41,043 nt of DNA from Metasolibacillus meyeri (GCF_003049505.1 NZ_PYWN01000084.1:1-41043), one strand, 5' to 3'. Shown: positions 7,845 through 17,234, counted from the first letter of the stretch. Notes: a model not told the origin generated them from the letters alone. Translations and numbers: made by a program.

Positions 7845-8753
7845 TTAGCTTTCATCATTTATTTTTTGCTTATGCAAATACATTTGACGATCCGCTATAT
7901 TCAATAATTGTTTAACTGTCACACCGTCTTGTGGGAAGCATGCATAACCAATACTTGTTGAGATAGAAATAGATTCATTTTCAATGATAAATGGCTCTAC
8001 TAATAGCTCATGAATCTTCGCGATTTGTTCATCGTGCTCCTCAATAGAAGAAATATTTTCAACTAATAGCACAAATTCGTCACCACCAAGGCGAGCAAAA
8101 ACAGATTGGTCATTTGTCAATTGTTGACACCGCTCTGCTACCATTTGTAAGAGCTGGTCGCCTTGCGTATGTCCAAAGTTATCGTTAACGGATTTGAAGC
8201 CATTTAAGTCTAGGAAAAATAATGTGAATACCGCATCTTCCTGTTCCGTTAAGTTTTCAATTCGATCGACAATATATTTTCGGTTTGGTAAATTCGTTAA
8301 GCTATCATAAAAAGCAAAGCGCTCTAAGCTTTTCGTAAACCCTATTGAATTTTGTAACGATTTGTTAAGCTTGCGAATTCGCTCATAGTGATTTGTGACA
8401 TCATGAATTTCTAGCATTACATATATTTGATTGTCCAATTCAATATGCCTTACCAACATATTTTGTCGCATTTTCTTTGTACGTTCACCATCACCATCTA
8501 TAAAGTATTCATGCATTGCTGCCGAGCAAAAGTTCTTTTGCTTATTCGAGAGTGCTTGTTCGAACATACGAATATAAATTTCTTTATTTAATCGTGGAAT
8601 AACTTGTGTTATATGTTGCCCTTTGACATTGCTCTCATCTTGACCTGTAAATTTTCTTAACCAGTCATTCCATAATTGAATATTCAATTGCTCATCTAGC
8701 AAAATAATTCCGTTGTCTAACTGATTAATAATAGTCAAATATAAATTATTCAT
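7845..8753 (-). CDS. PAS-GGDEF diguanylate cyclase
   Basis: This 302-residue cytoplasmic enzyme makes cyclic di-GMP from two GTP. An N-terminal PAS sensor domain (about 5-120, LDNGIILLDEQLNIQLWN) is joined by a helix to a GGDEF domain (about 140-295) with intact active site RLGGDEF (221-227), substrate-binding FGHTQGDQLL and DLNGFKSVND. The allosteric RxxD inhibition site normally found upstream of the signature is absent (NDQS at that place), so product inhibition may be weak. There is no membrane segment. It is the last gene of a three-gene operon; its ATG overlaps the end of the CheC-like gene by eight bases, so it is probably translationally coupled to it. Confidence 0.92.
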   Translation of the reverse strand: MNNLYLTIINQLDNGIILLDEQLNIQLWNDWLRKFTGQDESNVKGQHITQVIPRLNKEIYIRMFEQALSNKQKNFCSAAMHEYFIDGDGERTKKMRQNMLVRHIELDNQIYVMLEIHDVTNHYERIRKLNKSLQNSIGFTKSLERFAFYDSLTNLPNRKYIVDRIENLTEQEDAVFTLFFLDLNGFKSVNDNFGHTQGDQLLQMVAERCQQLTNDQSVFARLGGDEFVLLVENISSIEEHDEQIAKIHELLVEPFIIENESISISTSIGYACFPQDGVTVKQLLNIADRQMYLHKQKINDES

Positions 8754-9378
8754 CTACGTCCCTACTAATCTCATCTACTTTTTGTATTAAAAACTCTATC
8801 GACTCCAATGAGAATTTAATTAAAATGAGACCGATTACTTCGGATTCATCTACACTGAAATTTACATATAACAATAATATGTTACTTTCCCGTGTGTTGA
8901 AAAATGCTTTACTAAATTCCCCTTGTTCATGCAATACTACTTGTGGTACATCGTAATCTAACTTCATTTCAAGAAGGCTACCCATACCTCCCATTATTGC
9001 ATTCAAAATAATATTTCCTATTTCTTTTACTACATCAAAATCCTCATCGCTAAAAGAGGATTCCTCAGCTTCCATTGTATATTCCTCACCTAAGCAAAGT
9101 GCAGTCACATATTTAATTTGCTCAGTTGGAAAAATAAACTCAGCTCTACCCGAGAAGACGTTACCAAATTTTAACGAAGTAGATAAAATTGTTCCATTTA
9201 AAATAGGTATTAAATTTTCTCTATCCTCAGCGTTTAAGTCATTAACTGATAATAACTCTACTTCTGGAACAGATAGATAAATTCTTTTTTGAAGAATTTC
9301 TGACAGCAAGCTAGCTGCTTCACCGACAAACACATTGTACATTTCCTTTAATATATCTTCTTGCGTAGTTGTAAGCAT
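8746..9378 (-). CDS. CheC-like phosphatase
   Basis: This 210-residue protein carries both copies of the CheC/CheX/FliY phosphatase signature D-x3-E-x2-N: DILKEMYN near the N-terminus and DVVKEIGN near residue 120, each followed at a similar distance by a proline (SVPEVELL and DVPQVVL). In Bacillus, CheC removes phosphate from CheY-P and binds CheD. Two intact sites suggest an active phosphatase. Its likely substrate is the single-domain receiver encoded directly upstream. The start at 9378 is preferred because GAAGGGTG lies just before it and overlaps the receiver stop. The next gene is a diguanylate cyclase, placing this enzyme between a receiver and c-di-GMP output. Confidence 0.85.
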   Translation of the reverse strand: MLTTTQEDILKEMYNVFVGEAASLLSEILQKRIYLSVPEVELLSVNDLNAEDRENLIPILNGTILSTSLKFGNVFSGRAEFIFPTEQIKYVTALCLGEEYTMEAEESSFSDEDFDVVKEIGNIILNAIMGGMGSLLEMKLDYDVPQVVLHEQGEFSKAFFNTRESNILLLYVNFSVDESEVIGLILIKFSLESIEFLIQKVDEISRDVDE

Positions 9379-9383
9379 GGATT

Positions 9384-9743
9384 TCACCCTTCTATCAACT
9401 GCTTAATTTCTCCAAGCTTATCAACATTTATTGGTTTGTTAATAAATGTTAAAGCTCCAGCAGCTAAAGCCTCTTCACGAACCGTTACTTGTACATCTGC
9501 TGAAAGTACAATGATTCTAGCGTTTGGAAACTTGTCAATAAGTTGAACAATCGCTTCCTGTCCAGTCATATTTGGCATTAACAAATCCATAAATACCAAA
9601 TCAGGTAAAAAAGTCCCGTATTTTTCTATACACTCAACACCATCATCCGCAGTTTCATATATAGCATTCGGGTATATTGTTTTTAATGTTTTTATCGTTA
9701 TTTTTTGAGAGAATGCAGAGTCATCAACAACAAGTATTTTCAT
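9384..9743 (-). CDS. CheY-like single-domain response regulator
   Basis: This 119-residue protein is a lone receiver domain. The acidic pair is in ILVVDDSAFS, the phospho-acceptor Asp in LVFMDLLMPNMTG, the conserved Ser in IIVLSADVQ and the Lys in FINKPIN. The K-x-P motif and the switch positions are intact. It is preceded by AAAAGGGGAAG and is the first gene of an operon with a CheC-like phosphatase and a PAS-GGDEF cyclase, which suggests it integrates a kinase signal with c-di-GMP synthesis rather than, or as well as, binding the flagellar motor. No kinase gene is adjacent; CheA or another kinase elsewhere in the genome must phosphorylate it. Confidence 0.9.
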   Translation of the reverse strand: MKILVVDDSAFSQKITIKTLKTIYPNAIYETADDGVECIEKYGTFLPDLVFMDLLMPNMTGQEAIVQLIDKFPNARIIVLSADVQVTVREEALAAGALTFINKPINVDKLGEIKQLIEG

Positions 9744-10161
9744 AAACTTCCCCTTTTCTTATATACTTATTTATTTAATAATAACATATCTATTAGTCAT
9801 TTCAAATCACACAAATACAACATTACCAAAAACGACACGATTTTATAGGACAATAAAACTAAAAAACAAGTACAACATAGAGCCTTATTGCTCACAATCA
9901 AGTAATTGCACATTAATAAAAATGATATATAAAATGGTTAAATAAAACAAATATAATCTTCATTACATATTTATCCACTTAAAAGCTACACTAATTCATT
10001 CTCACATAAAACAGTTGCTCTATCCCTCAACACTAACAATAGCAAATCAATAATTCCAACGTACTATATAGCCTTAATACAATCATAATGGAGCTACCTA
10101 TACAAGTTAACTAAAATTTTAGCCAAGATGCTATAATATTTAAATGTGTAATTAAGTCACC
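9744..10161. other. AT-rich intergenic region, no gene seen
   Basis: Very AT-rich DNA between the divergent cheY-like and mazG-like genes. I see no open frame with a ribosome binding site, no strong hairpin and no repeat. Promoters for both flanking genes must lie here or just to the right. Confidence 0.5.
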
Positions 10162-10190
10162 TTGACACCTCGTAGTAGCTTATCTAGATT
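10162..10190 (+). promoter_or_regulatory. Possible promoter of the MazG-like gene
   Basis: A consensus TTGACA (10162-10167), a 17-bp spacer and TAGATT (10185-10190) lie about 50 bp upstream of the gene. Confidence 0.4.
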
Positions 10191-10241
10191 GATAGGCATT
10201 GACCGACAAACCATTACTATCTAATAATAGGAGGATATATG

Positions 10242-10556
10242 ATGAATATTTTTGAATACCAACAATGGATTACCGAGTTTTATAAAAAGCGCAATTGGTA
10301 TGGATTAAGTCCATTCATTCGAGTAAATTTTTTAACAGAAGAAGTAGGCGAAGTTTCGAGAGCCATTCGTACAATTGAGATTGGGCGTGACCGTCCAGAC
10401 GAAACCGCGCTAACCAAAACCGAGCAAATCGAAAATTTAAAGGAAGAGCTTGGTGATGTATTAGATAACCTATTTATACTAGCCGACAAATATAATATCG
10501 ACTTAACAGAGATTATGATAAGCCATAAAGAAAAGCTAACAAATCGCTATAAATGA
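10242..10556 (+). CDS. MazG-like nucleotide pyrophosphohydrolase
   Basis: A 104-residue single-domain MazG-type protein. The paired metal-binding acidic motifs are visible: EEVGEVSRAI (ExxE type) and, after a charged loop, EELGDVLDNLFILADKY (ExxD type). Family members hydrolyse NTPs or dNTPs to the monophosphate and pyrophosphate, often for house-cleaning of damaged nucleotides. Length fits the short half-size MazG proteins that act as multimers. Two adjacent ATG codons occur at 10239 and 10242; AGGAGG at 10229-10234 is better spaced for the second. The gene stands alone, with a probable own promoter. Confidence 0.85.
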   Translation: MNIFEYQQWITEFYKKRNWYGLSPFIRVNFLTEEVGEVSRAIRTIEIGRDRPDETALTKTEQIENLKEELGDVLDNLFILADKYNIDLTEIMISHKEKLTNRYK

Positions 10557-10573
10557 AGTAAACTATTAATTAC

Positions 10574-10699
10574 TTAACTGAAGATAGTTTCTTTGATAAT
10601 AGCTGTGAGTTGAGCAAGTGAACGGTGCCGTTCTATTAAATACAAATCTACATAGGTTTGATTATCATCCGCTTTTATATAGGAAAATTTTAGATAGCA
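10574..10699 (-). pseudogene. Short degraded coding remnant, family unknown
   Basis: A 41-codon stretch with no start codon reads LKFSYIKADDNQTYVDLYL, then IERHRSLAQLTAIIKETIFS. The amphipathic, codon-like composition suggests the C-terminal end of a former protein. A possible upstream continuation (KGQDKLQLMLSK) lies in another frame, implying a frameshift near 10690. I cannot assign a family. It lies between the MazG-like gene and the terminator of the gene at 10809. Confidence 0.25.
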
Positions 10700-10751
10700 T
10701 CAACTGCAGTTTATCTTGTCCTTTGCGCTACACCTTTTATACCTCTTTTCA

Positions 10752-10795
10752 AGGAAAATACTTGGAAAGTCAAACTTATACCTGATTTTCCAAGT
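10752..10795 (-). terminator. Probable terminator of the GyrI-like gene
   Basis: On the minus strand ACTTGGAAA (10787-10795) pairs with TTTCCAAGT (10760-10768), followed by ATTTTCC. The loop is long (18 nt) and the T-run short. Confidence 0.4.
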
Positions 10796-10808
10796 AACTT
10801 TTGTTTCA

Positions 10809-11327
10809 TTAGCTTGTAATCGCGCTCAGTGGTGTTATTTTGGGTATAGCAATATTATCTGATTTAATAGGAAAATACATAATTATATCCTCATTGCTTT
10901 TCCATACTTCAAAATCATAATTCGCATTTAAAATAATACCTGCTTCTTCAAAATGATTGTAAATCTCCTCATATACTTGATCTATACTTTTCGCAGAGCC
11001 TTGTTCATTGTATATATAGGATACCCCTGTAGAGCTTGGTATAACTAATTTTGAAAGATGCTTACTGTCAGGCTCCTTTTGACAACATCCCCCTAAAAAG
11101 GTTATGAATCGATCGCTACTAACATTATACTCTTCAGGATAAATCTGTACCAAATAAACATCGCTAACCGTTTGCATATCTAAATGATGGCTTAAATATT
11201 TTTTCATTGATTCTATAATCGCCAACTCACTATCTTCCTTTAGAGAATGTTTAACGGCAATACCATAAATATTAAGCGAATTTACTATATTCCTGTCACT
11301 TTCCATGATTAGATTAACTTCCAGCAT
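10809..11327 (-). CDS. GyrI-like effector-binding-domain protein (putative)
   Basis: This 172-residue soluble protein has no signal peptide or membrane helix. Its last third (YDFEVWKSNEDIIMYFPIK) resembles the closing strands of GyrI-like/AraC effector-binding domains, which bind small molecules, and two AraC regulators in this window end in a similar domain. The central part contains GGCCQKEPDS with a Cys pair. The family match is weak and only by eye. GGAGG occurs upstream of the ATG at 11327, but spaced by more than ten bases; the ATG at 11306 is an alternative. The gene is followed by a modest terminator and preceded, 27 bp away, by the YdeI gene on the same strand, with which it may be co-transcribed. 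Confidence 0.6.
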   Translation of the reverse strand: MLEVNLIMESDRNIVNSLNIYGIAVKHSLKEDSELAIIESMKKYLSHHLDMQTVSDVYLVQIYPEEYNVSSDRFITFLGGCCQKEPDSKHLSKLVIPSSTGVSYIYNEQGSAKSIDQVYEEIYNHFEEAGIILNANYDFEVWKSNEDIIMYFPIKSDNIAIPKITPLSAITS

Positions 11328-11354
11328 AATTAGTTCACTACCTCCACTACTTCA

Positions 11355-11993
11355 TTAATGATATTTATGTGAACCATCGCAGGTAGGCATCCGCTTCGAA
11401 AATCCACAAACGCAATCGCGCAAGCCTTTGCCTGCTAAAATACGCGACATATTTTTTTCGATGCGTGCTGTTTTCGTCTTGGATTGCTTTGCTTGTGTGA
11501 AATGATAAATATATTCTCGTCGCCTACCAGGTGTCAATGCCTCAAAAGCCTCTTGAAATGCGGTATCTTCCGCAAATTTACTTTGCAGCTCTTCTGGCAT
11601 TTCGACTTCCGCTCCCTTTTTCACTTCTACCTTTAATCCAGCTTCTTCAACTTTAATCGCTTCGTTAATATATGCCTTTATAGTTGGCTCAAGATTCTGT
11701 ATTTCCTGCAAGCTTTTAAAGCGAATTTGACGAGCTGCTTGTACCTTTTCGGTTTGTTGCACTAAAATCCCTTCCAAGTCCGCTAATAATGCACCCTGAT
11801 GGAAAAGCAATGCACAGTACTCTTTAAAACCATGAATCAGCACAATATTTTTATTTTGTAATGTATAGCAAGGATGCTTCCACTTGAAATCTTCTGTTAA
11901 GCCACTATCTAACACAATTTCCCTCAATAACTCAAACTCCTGCTTCCATGTCGTGGTGGTATTTAAAAACTCATCTACCTTTGGGTTCGTCAT
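11355..11993 (-). CDS. ydeI: YdeI/OmpD-associated family protein with C-terminal CDGSH-like motif
   Basis: A 212-residue cytoplasmic protein. The N-terminal part (about 1-110; NPKVDEFL, LTEDFKWKHPCYTLQNKN, VLIHGFKEYCALLFHQGALL) is the DUF1801/YdhG-like domain. The rest, with EEL and ALTPGRRREYIYHFTQAKQ plus TKTARIEKNMSRILAGKG, is the YdeI domain, linked in some bacteria to bacteriocin protection. It ends with DCVCGFSKRMPTCDGSH, a C-x-C-x8-C-D-G-S-H pattern matching the iron-sulphur-binding CDGSH finger. The ATG at 11993 is preferred over the frame start at 12038 because GAGGGG lies just upstream. Its start region overlaps the DUF3885 gene end by 23 bases. The B. subtilis YdeI comparison is from memory. 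Confidence 0.85.
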   Translation of the reverse strand: MTNPKVDEFLNTTTTWKQEFELLREIVLDSGLTEDFKWKHPCYTLQNKNIVLIHGFKEYCALLFHQGALLADLEGILVQQTEKVQAARQIRFKSLQEIQNLEPTIKAYINEAIKVEEAGLKVEVKKGAEVEMPEELQSKFAEDTAFQEAFEALTPGRRREYIYHFTQAKQSKTKTARIEKNMSRILAGKGLRDCVCGFSKRMPTCDGSHKYH

Positions 11994-12609
11994 TTTGTAT
12001 CCCCTCATCAAATGTAGAATCAATTGCCTCTCGGTCATAGTCCAAAATCCAAGCGTTAAAGTCTGTATACATATACTTTATAATTTCTGCTGAAGGGGCT
12101 AATAAATCACACCCTCGATCATCATACACATGAAAAATTGTATTTTTTGTCATATTAATAAAATAAACACGACCCGGCAATTGTGGGGTTATCCCCATAT
12201 CTATATTACATAGCGCCTGTATCATTTGCACATACTTTACCTCCGCTACTTTACACGGCAATATGAAACGATGCGTCCACACCATTGGGTCATCTCCATC
12301 TTCTTGAAAAACCATATGACTCATTTTATATAAACTATTTTTATTTCTAATGTATGGTGTAAAAAAATTAAATTTCTTGTTAAGGCGACCTACACTGTAA
12401 CCATCTACAACAACCAGCAAATCATCATCCATATCATGTAATGCCTTAAACAATGTGATGGCTCGCTCATAAACCCCTCGCATATACGCCGCGCTGCCCA
12501 CTTTTGAATCGCCTGTCCCTAATTCATAGCGAATACCTACAGGCCATTTGTAAAATAATCCTGGCTCTAAATGTAGTTTTGGGAATACTTTTTCTAAATA
12601 GCTATTCAT
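11971..12609 (-). CDS. DUF3885 domain-containing protein
   Basis: A 212-residue soluble protein. The C-terminal part carries the pattern typical of DUF3885: IFHVYDDRGCDLLAPSAEII followed by LYTDFNAW-type sequence (here YMYTDFNAWILDYDR). The family is small, found mainly in Firmicutes, with no known function; members often occur in tandem or beside other small soluble proteins. There is no signal peptide. The start overlaps the PH-like gene upstream by eight bases and the end overlaps the YdeI gene by 23, so the three genes form a tight operon. Its role cannot be inferred from sequence. Confidence 0.75.
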   Translation of the reverse strand: MNSYLEKVFPKLHLEPGLFYKWPVGIRYELGTGDSKVGSAAYMRGVYERAITLFKALHDMDDDLLVVVDGYSVGRLNKKFNFFTPYIRNKNSLYKMSHMVFQEDGDDPMVWTHRFILPCKVAEVKYVQMIQALCNIDMGITPQLPGRVYFINMTKNTIFHVYDDRGCDLLAPSAEIIKYMYTDFNAWILDYDREAIDSTFDEGIQNDEPKGR

Positions 12610-12850
12610 TTAATTCTCCTTCTCTCTTCCAGATACCTTTTGTGCATGATAATAAATTAGAACCCGTATCTATATCAAGGAAATCATCTAGCTCACGATT
12701 ATCTTTAACATTAGCATAACATACACGCCCAAGTAGGCAGTCTACATGTAAATAGAAATAGTCCTCTTTAAACTCATACATAATAGCTAAAACAAAATAT
12801 AGAAATAGACAGGCCTCTACCAAGGAAATACAAATACTAACTAACAACAA
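12602..12850 (-). CDS. Small membrane protein, possible PH-like domain fragment
   Basis: An 82-residue frame starting at TTG: a hydrophobic helix (LVSICISLVEACLFLYFVLAIM) followed by YEFKEDYFYLHVDCLLGRVCYANVK. The second part resembles the opening strands of bacterial PH domains found after membrane helices (Y-x-x-x-dd-x-LxI-x-x-G). A normal protein of this type is longer, with two N-terminal helices, so this may be a truncated form. No good ribosome binding site precedes the start. It overlaps the DUF3885 gene by eight bases as first gene of that operon. The gene call itself is moderately uncertain. Confidence 0.45.
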   Translation of the reverse strand: MLLVSICISLVEACLFLYFVLAIMYEFKEDYFYLHVDCLLGRVCYANVKDNRELDDFLDIDTGSNLLSCTKGIWKREGELNE

Positions 12851-12973
12851 TCCTATCTCTATCTAAAATATTTTAATGAATTGTCCAGCCTTGATGTGTA
12901 TAGCTATACTTCATTTATACACAGGAATGATTGGCATATTACATCCTCTATTTACTAAACCTTCACAAACTCT

Positions 12974-13001
12974 TTGAAAAGATAGATAGACTTCATATAA
13001 T
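12974..13001 (+). promoter_or_regulatory. Likely promoter of the dCache chemoreceptor gene
   Basis: TTGAAA (12974-12979), a 16-bp spacer and consensus TATAAT (12996-13001), about 100 bp upstream of the chemoreceptor start. Confidence 0.45.
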
Positions 13002-13099
13002 CTATTATATAGAATAAGACTATACACGCTTTATTATAGAATTATTTGGAATTTTAAGGTGCATTTTTACCCGAAAGATGGATTTAGGAGGACTTTCTT

Positions 13100-15133
13100 A
13101 TGAAACAAATCTTCAGAAATATCAAAATCCGCTTTAAAGTTAGCTTCATTATACTCATCACTACTATTTTCTTATTTATTCTTACTGCCCTAAACTACAT
13201 GAATAGTTCTACAAATATGAAAAATTCTATTCATAATGAAATGTCATTAACTTTAGATAATACATCAGAAGCTGTATTAGGAAAATTGCACTCGCACGAA
13301 CAAATGATGCTGAGCACGAAATCTTCCTTAGAAGCAAGAAAAGACTTAATAACACGTGATGAAGCAAAGTTGTATTTTGAAAAAATATTACCACTTAATA
13401 AGGAAACATTTGGTATGGGCATTTGGTACAACACTGATATTTTGAATGAATACTTTGGACCATACTCTTATAAAGAAGACAATAACATCGTATATACAAA
13501 TGTTTATGAGGATGCGAATTATGATTACCCCACAACTGAATGGTATGAACTTGGACTTGCATCTGATGCTGTATTATGGACAGCGCCCTATTTTGATGAA
13601 GCGCTTCAGCAAACATTTATTACAGCAGCTATCCAAATTACACAAGGCGTAAAGCCCATTGGCGTCCTATCGGGCGATTACGTATTGAACTCCATTCAAG
13701 AAATTGTTTCCGATGTCAAAATTGGCAATAGCGGTTATGCCTTTTTAGTAGATAATGATGGCGTATTTTTAACACATCCCGACATTGAAAAAGTAAACTC
13801 AACATCGATGCAGGAGTATTTATCGATACCTATAGCGCAAATTGCTCAAGATGAAGGTTCCTTTGATGCCACTATAGAAGGAGAACCTTATCTCATCCAT
13901 TATCAAAAAGTTGATGGTATGCCTTGGAAGGTCGTACTGTTAGCCTCAGCGACAGAAATGTATGCCCCACTAAAGCAATCTTTAACAATGCAAATCACGA
14001 TTAGCGCTATATTATTACTGCTATTGATTGCTGTGCTTATTGTTATTAATAAATATATTACAAAAGGAATTGACCGAATAAATAGCCATTTAAATATTTT
14101 ATCTACTGGCGATTTAACAAAAAAGATGGTCGTCGACTCAAAAGATGAATTTGGTGAAATGGCAACCTCTTATAATACGGCATTGGATTCACTCGTTCAT
14201 ATTATGAACCATATTCACTCTAGTTCTGAAACGGTCGCTGCCACTTCCGAGCAATTAACAGCAAGCGTCAATGAAGTCCATGTTTCAATCACAAACGTTG
14301 CAAATTCAATGGTTGAATTGACTGAAGATAGCACCAAGCAATATGAAATGAATGAGCGATTAAATCAAGTGACGCTTGCTATTACAGACAATATGGAAAA
14401 GTTCTCAGCTACGTTACAGGCGGTTGTGCAAAGCTCGCTCTCCACTGTTCAAGCTGCTACTAACGGTGCAACGCAAATTCACGACTTTGTCTCAGATATA
14501 ACAAGCTTACATGAGCAAGTGGAAGCAAGTACCCATCTTGTTATTCAATTAAAAGAGGAATCAGAAAAAATCGGCATGATGAGCTCACTTATTTCAACAA
14601 TTGCTAATCAAACAAATTTATTATCGCTAAACGCCTCTATTGAAGCTGCAAGGGCTGGAGAAACGGGGAAAGGCTTTGCCGTAGTAGCTGGAGAAGTGAA
14701 AAAGTTAGCCGAACAAACAGGTGACACATCAAACGACATTGCTACAATGGTGCATAAAATACAAGCCGAAATCGAAACGGCCGTAACAATGATGAGTAAA
14801 AGTCGAGAAATTGCTCAAGAAGGGATTACCTCTGTAAAACAAACAGGCAGTATTTTTGAAGAAATCGAAGCGGCTGTTCATAATTTGAAGCAGATGATTG
14901 ATGTGACAAGTGATTATACAACACAAGTATTTTCAGAGCTACAGTCAATCTCTTCCGTCGTCAGCGAATTACGGGCACAGGCAGCTATAGCAAATGATCA
15001 TACATTAAGCGTATCTGCTACAACAGAAGAACAATCCGCAACAATGGCTGAAATGGCCGATGCCTCTGAGCAATTAGCTCAGCTAGCACAATCCTTACAA
15101 CTAGAAATTAATCGTTTTCAAATAAGATCCTAA
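13100..15133 (+). CDS. Methyl-accepting chemotaxis protein with dCache sensor domain
   Basis: A 677-residue chemoreceptor. A transmembrane helix (about 12-33) leads into a roughly 250-residue extracellular domain (about 38-288) whose features ([63 protein letters not shown]) mark it as a double-Cache ligand sensor. A second helix (about 294-317), a HAMP domain (about 318-370, ending [11 protein letters not shown]) and a long coiled-coil signalling domain follow. The kinase-contact tip is [20 protein letters not shown]. Ligands of such domains are usually amino acids or carboxylates; the exact ligand is not readable. The start is supported by GGAGGACTTTCTT. It converges on a second chemoreceptor gene with a shared terminator between them. 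Confidence 0.95.
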   Translation: MKQIFRNIKIRFKVSFIILITTIFLFILTALNYMNSSTNMKNSIHNEMSLTLDNTSEAVLGKLHSHEQMMLSTKSSLEARKDLITRDEAKLYFEKILPLNKETFGMGIWYNTDILNEYFGPYSYKEDNNIVYTNVYEDANYDYPTTEWYELGLASDAVLWTAPYFDEALQQTFITAAIQITQGVKPIGVLSGDYVLNSIQEIVSDVKIGNSGYAFLVDNDGVFLTHPDIEKVNSTSMQEYLSIPIAQIAQDEGSFDATIEGEPYLIHYQKVDGMPWKVVLLASATEMYAPLKQSLTMQITISAILLLLLIAVLIVINKYITKGIDRINSHLNILSTGDLTKKMVVDSKDEFGEMATSYNTALDSLVHIMNHIHSSSETVAATSEQLTASVNEVHVSITNVANSMVELTEDSTKQYEMNERLNQVTLAITDNMEKFSATLQAVVQSSLSTVQAATNGATQIHDFVSDITSLHEQVEASTHLVIQLKEESEKIGMMSSLISTIANQTNLLSLNASIEAARAGETGKGFAVVAGEVKKLAEQTGDTSNDIATMVHKIQAEIETAVTMMSKSREIAQEGITSVKQTGSIFEEIEAAVHNLKQMIDVTSDYTTQVFSELQSISSVVSELRAQAAIANDHTLSVSATTEEQSATMAEMADASEQLAQLAQSLQLEINRFQIRS

Positions 15134-15150
15134 CGAAGGTTAGATGAAAT

Positions 15151-15188
15151 AAAAGGACACAGGTCAATTTATGATCTGTGTCCTCTTA
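15151..15188. terminator. Bidirectional terminator between the two chemoreceptor genes
   Basis: GGACACAGGTC (15155-15165) pairs with GATCTGTGTCC (15173-15183), followed by TCTTATT on the plus strand and by TTTTATTTC on the minus strand, so it can serve both convergent genes. Confidence 0.7.
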
Positions 15189-15210
15189 TTATATAAATGT
15201 CACCAATTTC

Positions 15211-16896
15211 TTAAACTCTAAACTTCTGAATTTGCTCCTGTAAATCTTGCGCGTTGTCGCTTAAATTCACAGCCACGCTACTTATTTCATCCATTGTGGC
15301 AGCCTGCTCCTGCATTGCGGCTACGACCATATCAATATCAGTAGCTGACTCTACTACACCTGTAGCAATTTCATTGACAGATGCTGATACTTGTTCTGCA
15401 CTTGCTGATAATTGCTCGGATGTGGCAGAGATATCTTCGATTTGTGTTGTCATATGCGTTACTGCTTCCTCAATCGCATGGAATGCTTCTCCCGCTTGAC
15501 CAATAATCTCAACACCGTCTTTCACGGATAGAAGGGAGTGATTTACAGCCGCCTCTACACTTTCTGTATCTGACTGAATTTCAGTCGTTAACGTAACAAT
15601 CGTATTGGCAGAGTTTTTTGATTCCTCTGCTAGCTTGCGTACTTCATCTGCCACAACCGCAAAGCCTTTACCATGCTCGCCGGCACGTGCTGCCTCTATT
15701 GCTGCATTCAGTGCAAGTAGGTTTGTTTGCTCTGTAATATCAGTAATAACCTGTGTCATTTGGCTAATCTCTTCGGTTTGCTTTGATAGCTTTTGTACAA
15801 GTTCATTTACTTGCGTTGTCGATGTATTAATTATTTCCATTTGCTGCTTCGCTTTATTGATAATACTGCTACCACTCGTAGCTGTTGTACTCGCATCTAC
15901 AGAGCTCGTCTGCAAATCTTGAGCAGCCTCAGCGATACGTTGTACACCGACAGCCGTTTCTTCCATTGCTCTTGCACTTTCATTGGCTGCATCAGAGGCT
16001 GTTTTTGTAATTTCCGCTGTATTTGCAGCGCGATTTGTCACATCTGCTGTCGTTGCTGTCACTTCCTCAGTACTCGCTGATAACTGCTCAGCTGCTGCAC
16101 TTAATTGCTCGGAATTTGATTGAACATTGCCAAGCAAGTTTTTCAAATTGCCTTTCATTAAATTGAATGCTGTGGCAAGTTGGCCTATTTCATCCTTCGA
16201 TTGCACAACGATATCTCGCTCTGTCAAATCTCCCTCAGCAATAACATTTGTCGATTTAACAATACGTATTAACGGCTTTGTTATTGTTTGCTTAACAAAA
16301 ATAACAAGACCAATTCCAATTAATAACGCGATAGCAGTTAAAATAGCTGTCATAATTTTAGCTGTCGTCAATGCTACAGCAGAGTCTTTCGAAATTTTAT
16401 CCAAGCTCTCATCTTGATATATTAGCATTTGATCGGCAATGCTTAAAATTTCTGTGTTAATTGCTTCTAATTCATTATTTACAATATCTTGGGCTTTACT
16501 CACATGACGCCCTTTTATAGCCGTAAAAAAATCTTCAGAAGTAGTATTAAATTGAGCAACTTTCTCTTTTATATCCATATGATGATCCATCATCGTTTCT
16601 GATCTTATCAGTTCCCCTAGCTCAGCCAATTTTGTTTGTAATAACTCCTGATTGGCAACAAAGTTATCCTCATTTTCTCTAGAGGCTTTTAATGCTACAG
16701 CACGTATATAAGCCCCTTGTGCCGCTACACCAAAACGAATATCGTCAACAAGACGAATTTGAGTCACTCGATTCTCAAGTGCTTCTTCCATTTTACTGCC
16801 CACGTTACTAAAATTCATTAACCCCGATACTACTATAATCAAAAGTAAAAAAATTATTGAAAAGAATACTATATTTAACTTCTTACCAACACTCAT
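15211..16896 (-). CDS. Methyl-accepting chemotaxis protein with four-helix-bundle sensor
   Basis: A 561-residue chemoreceptor. A transmembrane helix (about 7-28) is followed by a helical extracellular domain of about 145 residues with no Cache features, matching the 4HB_MCP sensor type. Transmembrane helix two (about 180-203), HAMP (about 204-258, ending [13 protein letters not shown]) and the signalling coiled coil follow. The conserved tip is [21 protein letters not shown]. Ligands bound by 4HB sensors are diverse, often small organic acids. The receptor is convergent with the dCache receptor at 13100; the two share no paralogous sensor region, so they are not a recent duplication. Receptor-specific methylation sites are expected in the coiled coil but were not mapped. 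Confidence 0.95.
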   Translation of the reverse strand: MSVGKKLNIVFFSIIFLLLIIVVSGLMNFSNVGSKMEEALENRVTQIRLVDDIRFGVAAQGAYIRAVALKASRENEDNFVANQELLQTKLAELGELIRSETMMDHHMDIKEKVAQFNTTSEDFFTAIKGRHVSKAQDIVNNELEAINTEILSIADQMLIYQDESLDKISKDSAVALTTAKIMTAILTAIALLIGIGLVIFVKQTITKPLIRIVKSTNVIAEGDLTERDIVVQSKDEIGQLATAFNLMKGNLKNLLGNVQSNSEQLSAAAEQLSASTEEVTATTADVTNRAANTAEITKTASDAANESARAMEETAVGVQRIAEAAQDLQTSSVDASTTATSGSSIINKAKQQMEIINTSTTQVNELVQKLSKQTEEISQMTQVITDITEQTNLLALNAAIEAARAGEHGKGFAVVADEVRKLAEESKNSANTIVTLTTEIQSDTESVEAAVNHSLLSVKDGVEIIGQAGEAFHAIEEAVTHMTTQIEDISATSEQLSASAEQVSASVNEIATGVVESATDIDMVVAAMQEQAATMDEISSVAVNLSDNAQDLQEQIQKFRV

Positions 16897-17169
16897 TTTC
16901 TTCCTCCTTCATAACACTAACCTTTTTCATTATGCCAAGCCTGTATTTGTTGTGCAATAATGCATTGGTATGAGAAGCGTTAATTCCAAAGGCGAACTTC
17001 ATTATCGAAGACCTATTTAATGGGATTAATTTGTATAATATAAGGTTTTAATACCCTATTAATTACACTACTTTTGTCCACTAACTCTATTTTCAATCAC
17101 TACCTATCGTAATATTTCATCCCAATTCTGAGTAAATACTAACAACTATGCCTCGTCGTAATTGATCAG
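16897..17169. other. Intergenic region between chemoreceptor and NhaC genes
   Basis: Divergent upstream region, AT-rich. No open frame with a ribosome binding site was found. The chemoreceptor ribosome binding site (AAGGAGGAAG) is at its left edge; a promoter and palindrome for NhaC are at its right. Confidence 0.4.
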
Positions 17170-17198
17170 TTGACTATTCTTCTATTAATAATTATGCT
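17170..17198 (+). promoter_or_regulatory. Possible promoter of the NhaC-type antiporter gene
   Basis: TTGACT (17170-17175), a 17-bp spacer and TATGCT (17193-17198), 65 bp before the start codon and just upstream of a palindrome. Confidence 0.4.
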
Positions 17199-17210
17199 AC
17201 AATATACTTC

Positions 17211-17234
17211 GTCACTTCAACGCGTTGCAGTGAC
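17211..17234. promoter_or_regulatory. 24-bp near-perfect palindrome in the NhaC leader
   Basis: GTCACT at 17211-17216 and AGTGAC at 17229-17234 flank the palindromic centre CAACGCGTTG, with one mismatch pair between. It lies in the transcribed leader if the promoter at 17170 is right, so it could be an operator or an RNA hairpin in front of the ribosome binding site. Confidence 0.5.

Noticed and set aside
15605-16080. Plus-strand Ser/Cys/Ala-rich frames opposite the chemoreceptor
   Set aside because: Antisense shadows of the coiled-coil signalling domain.
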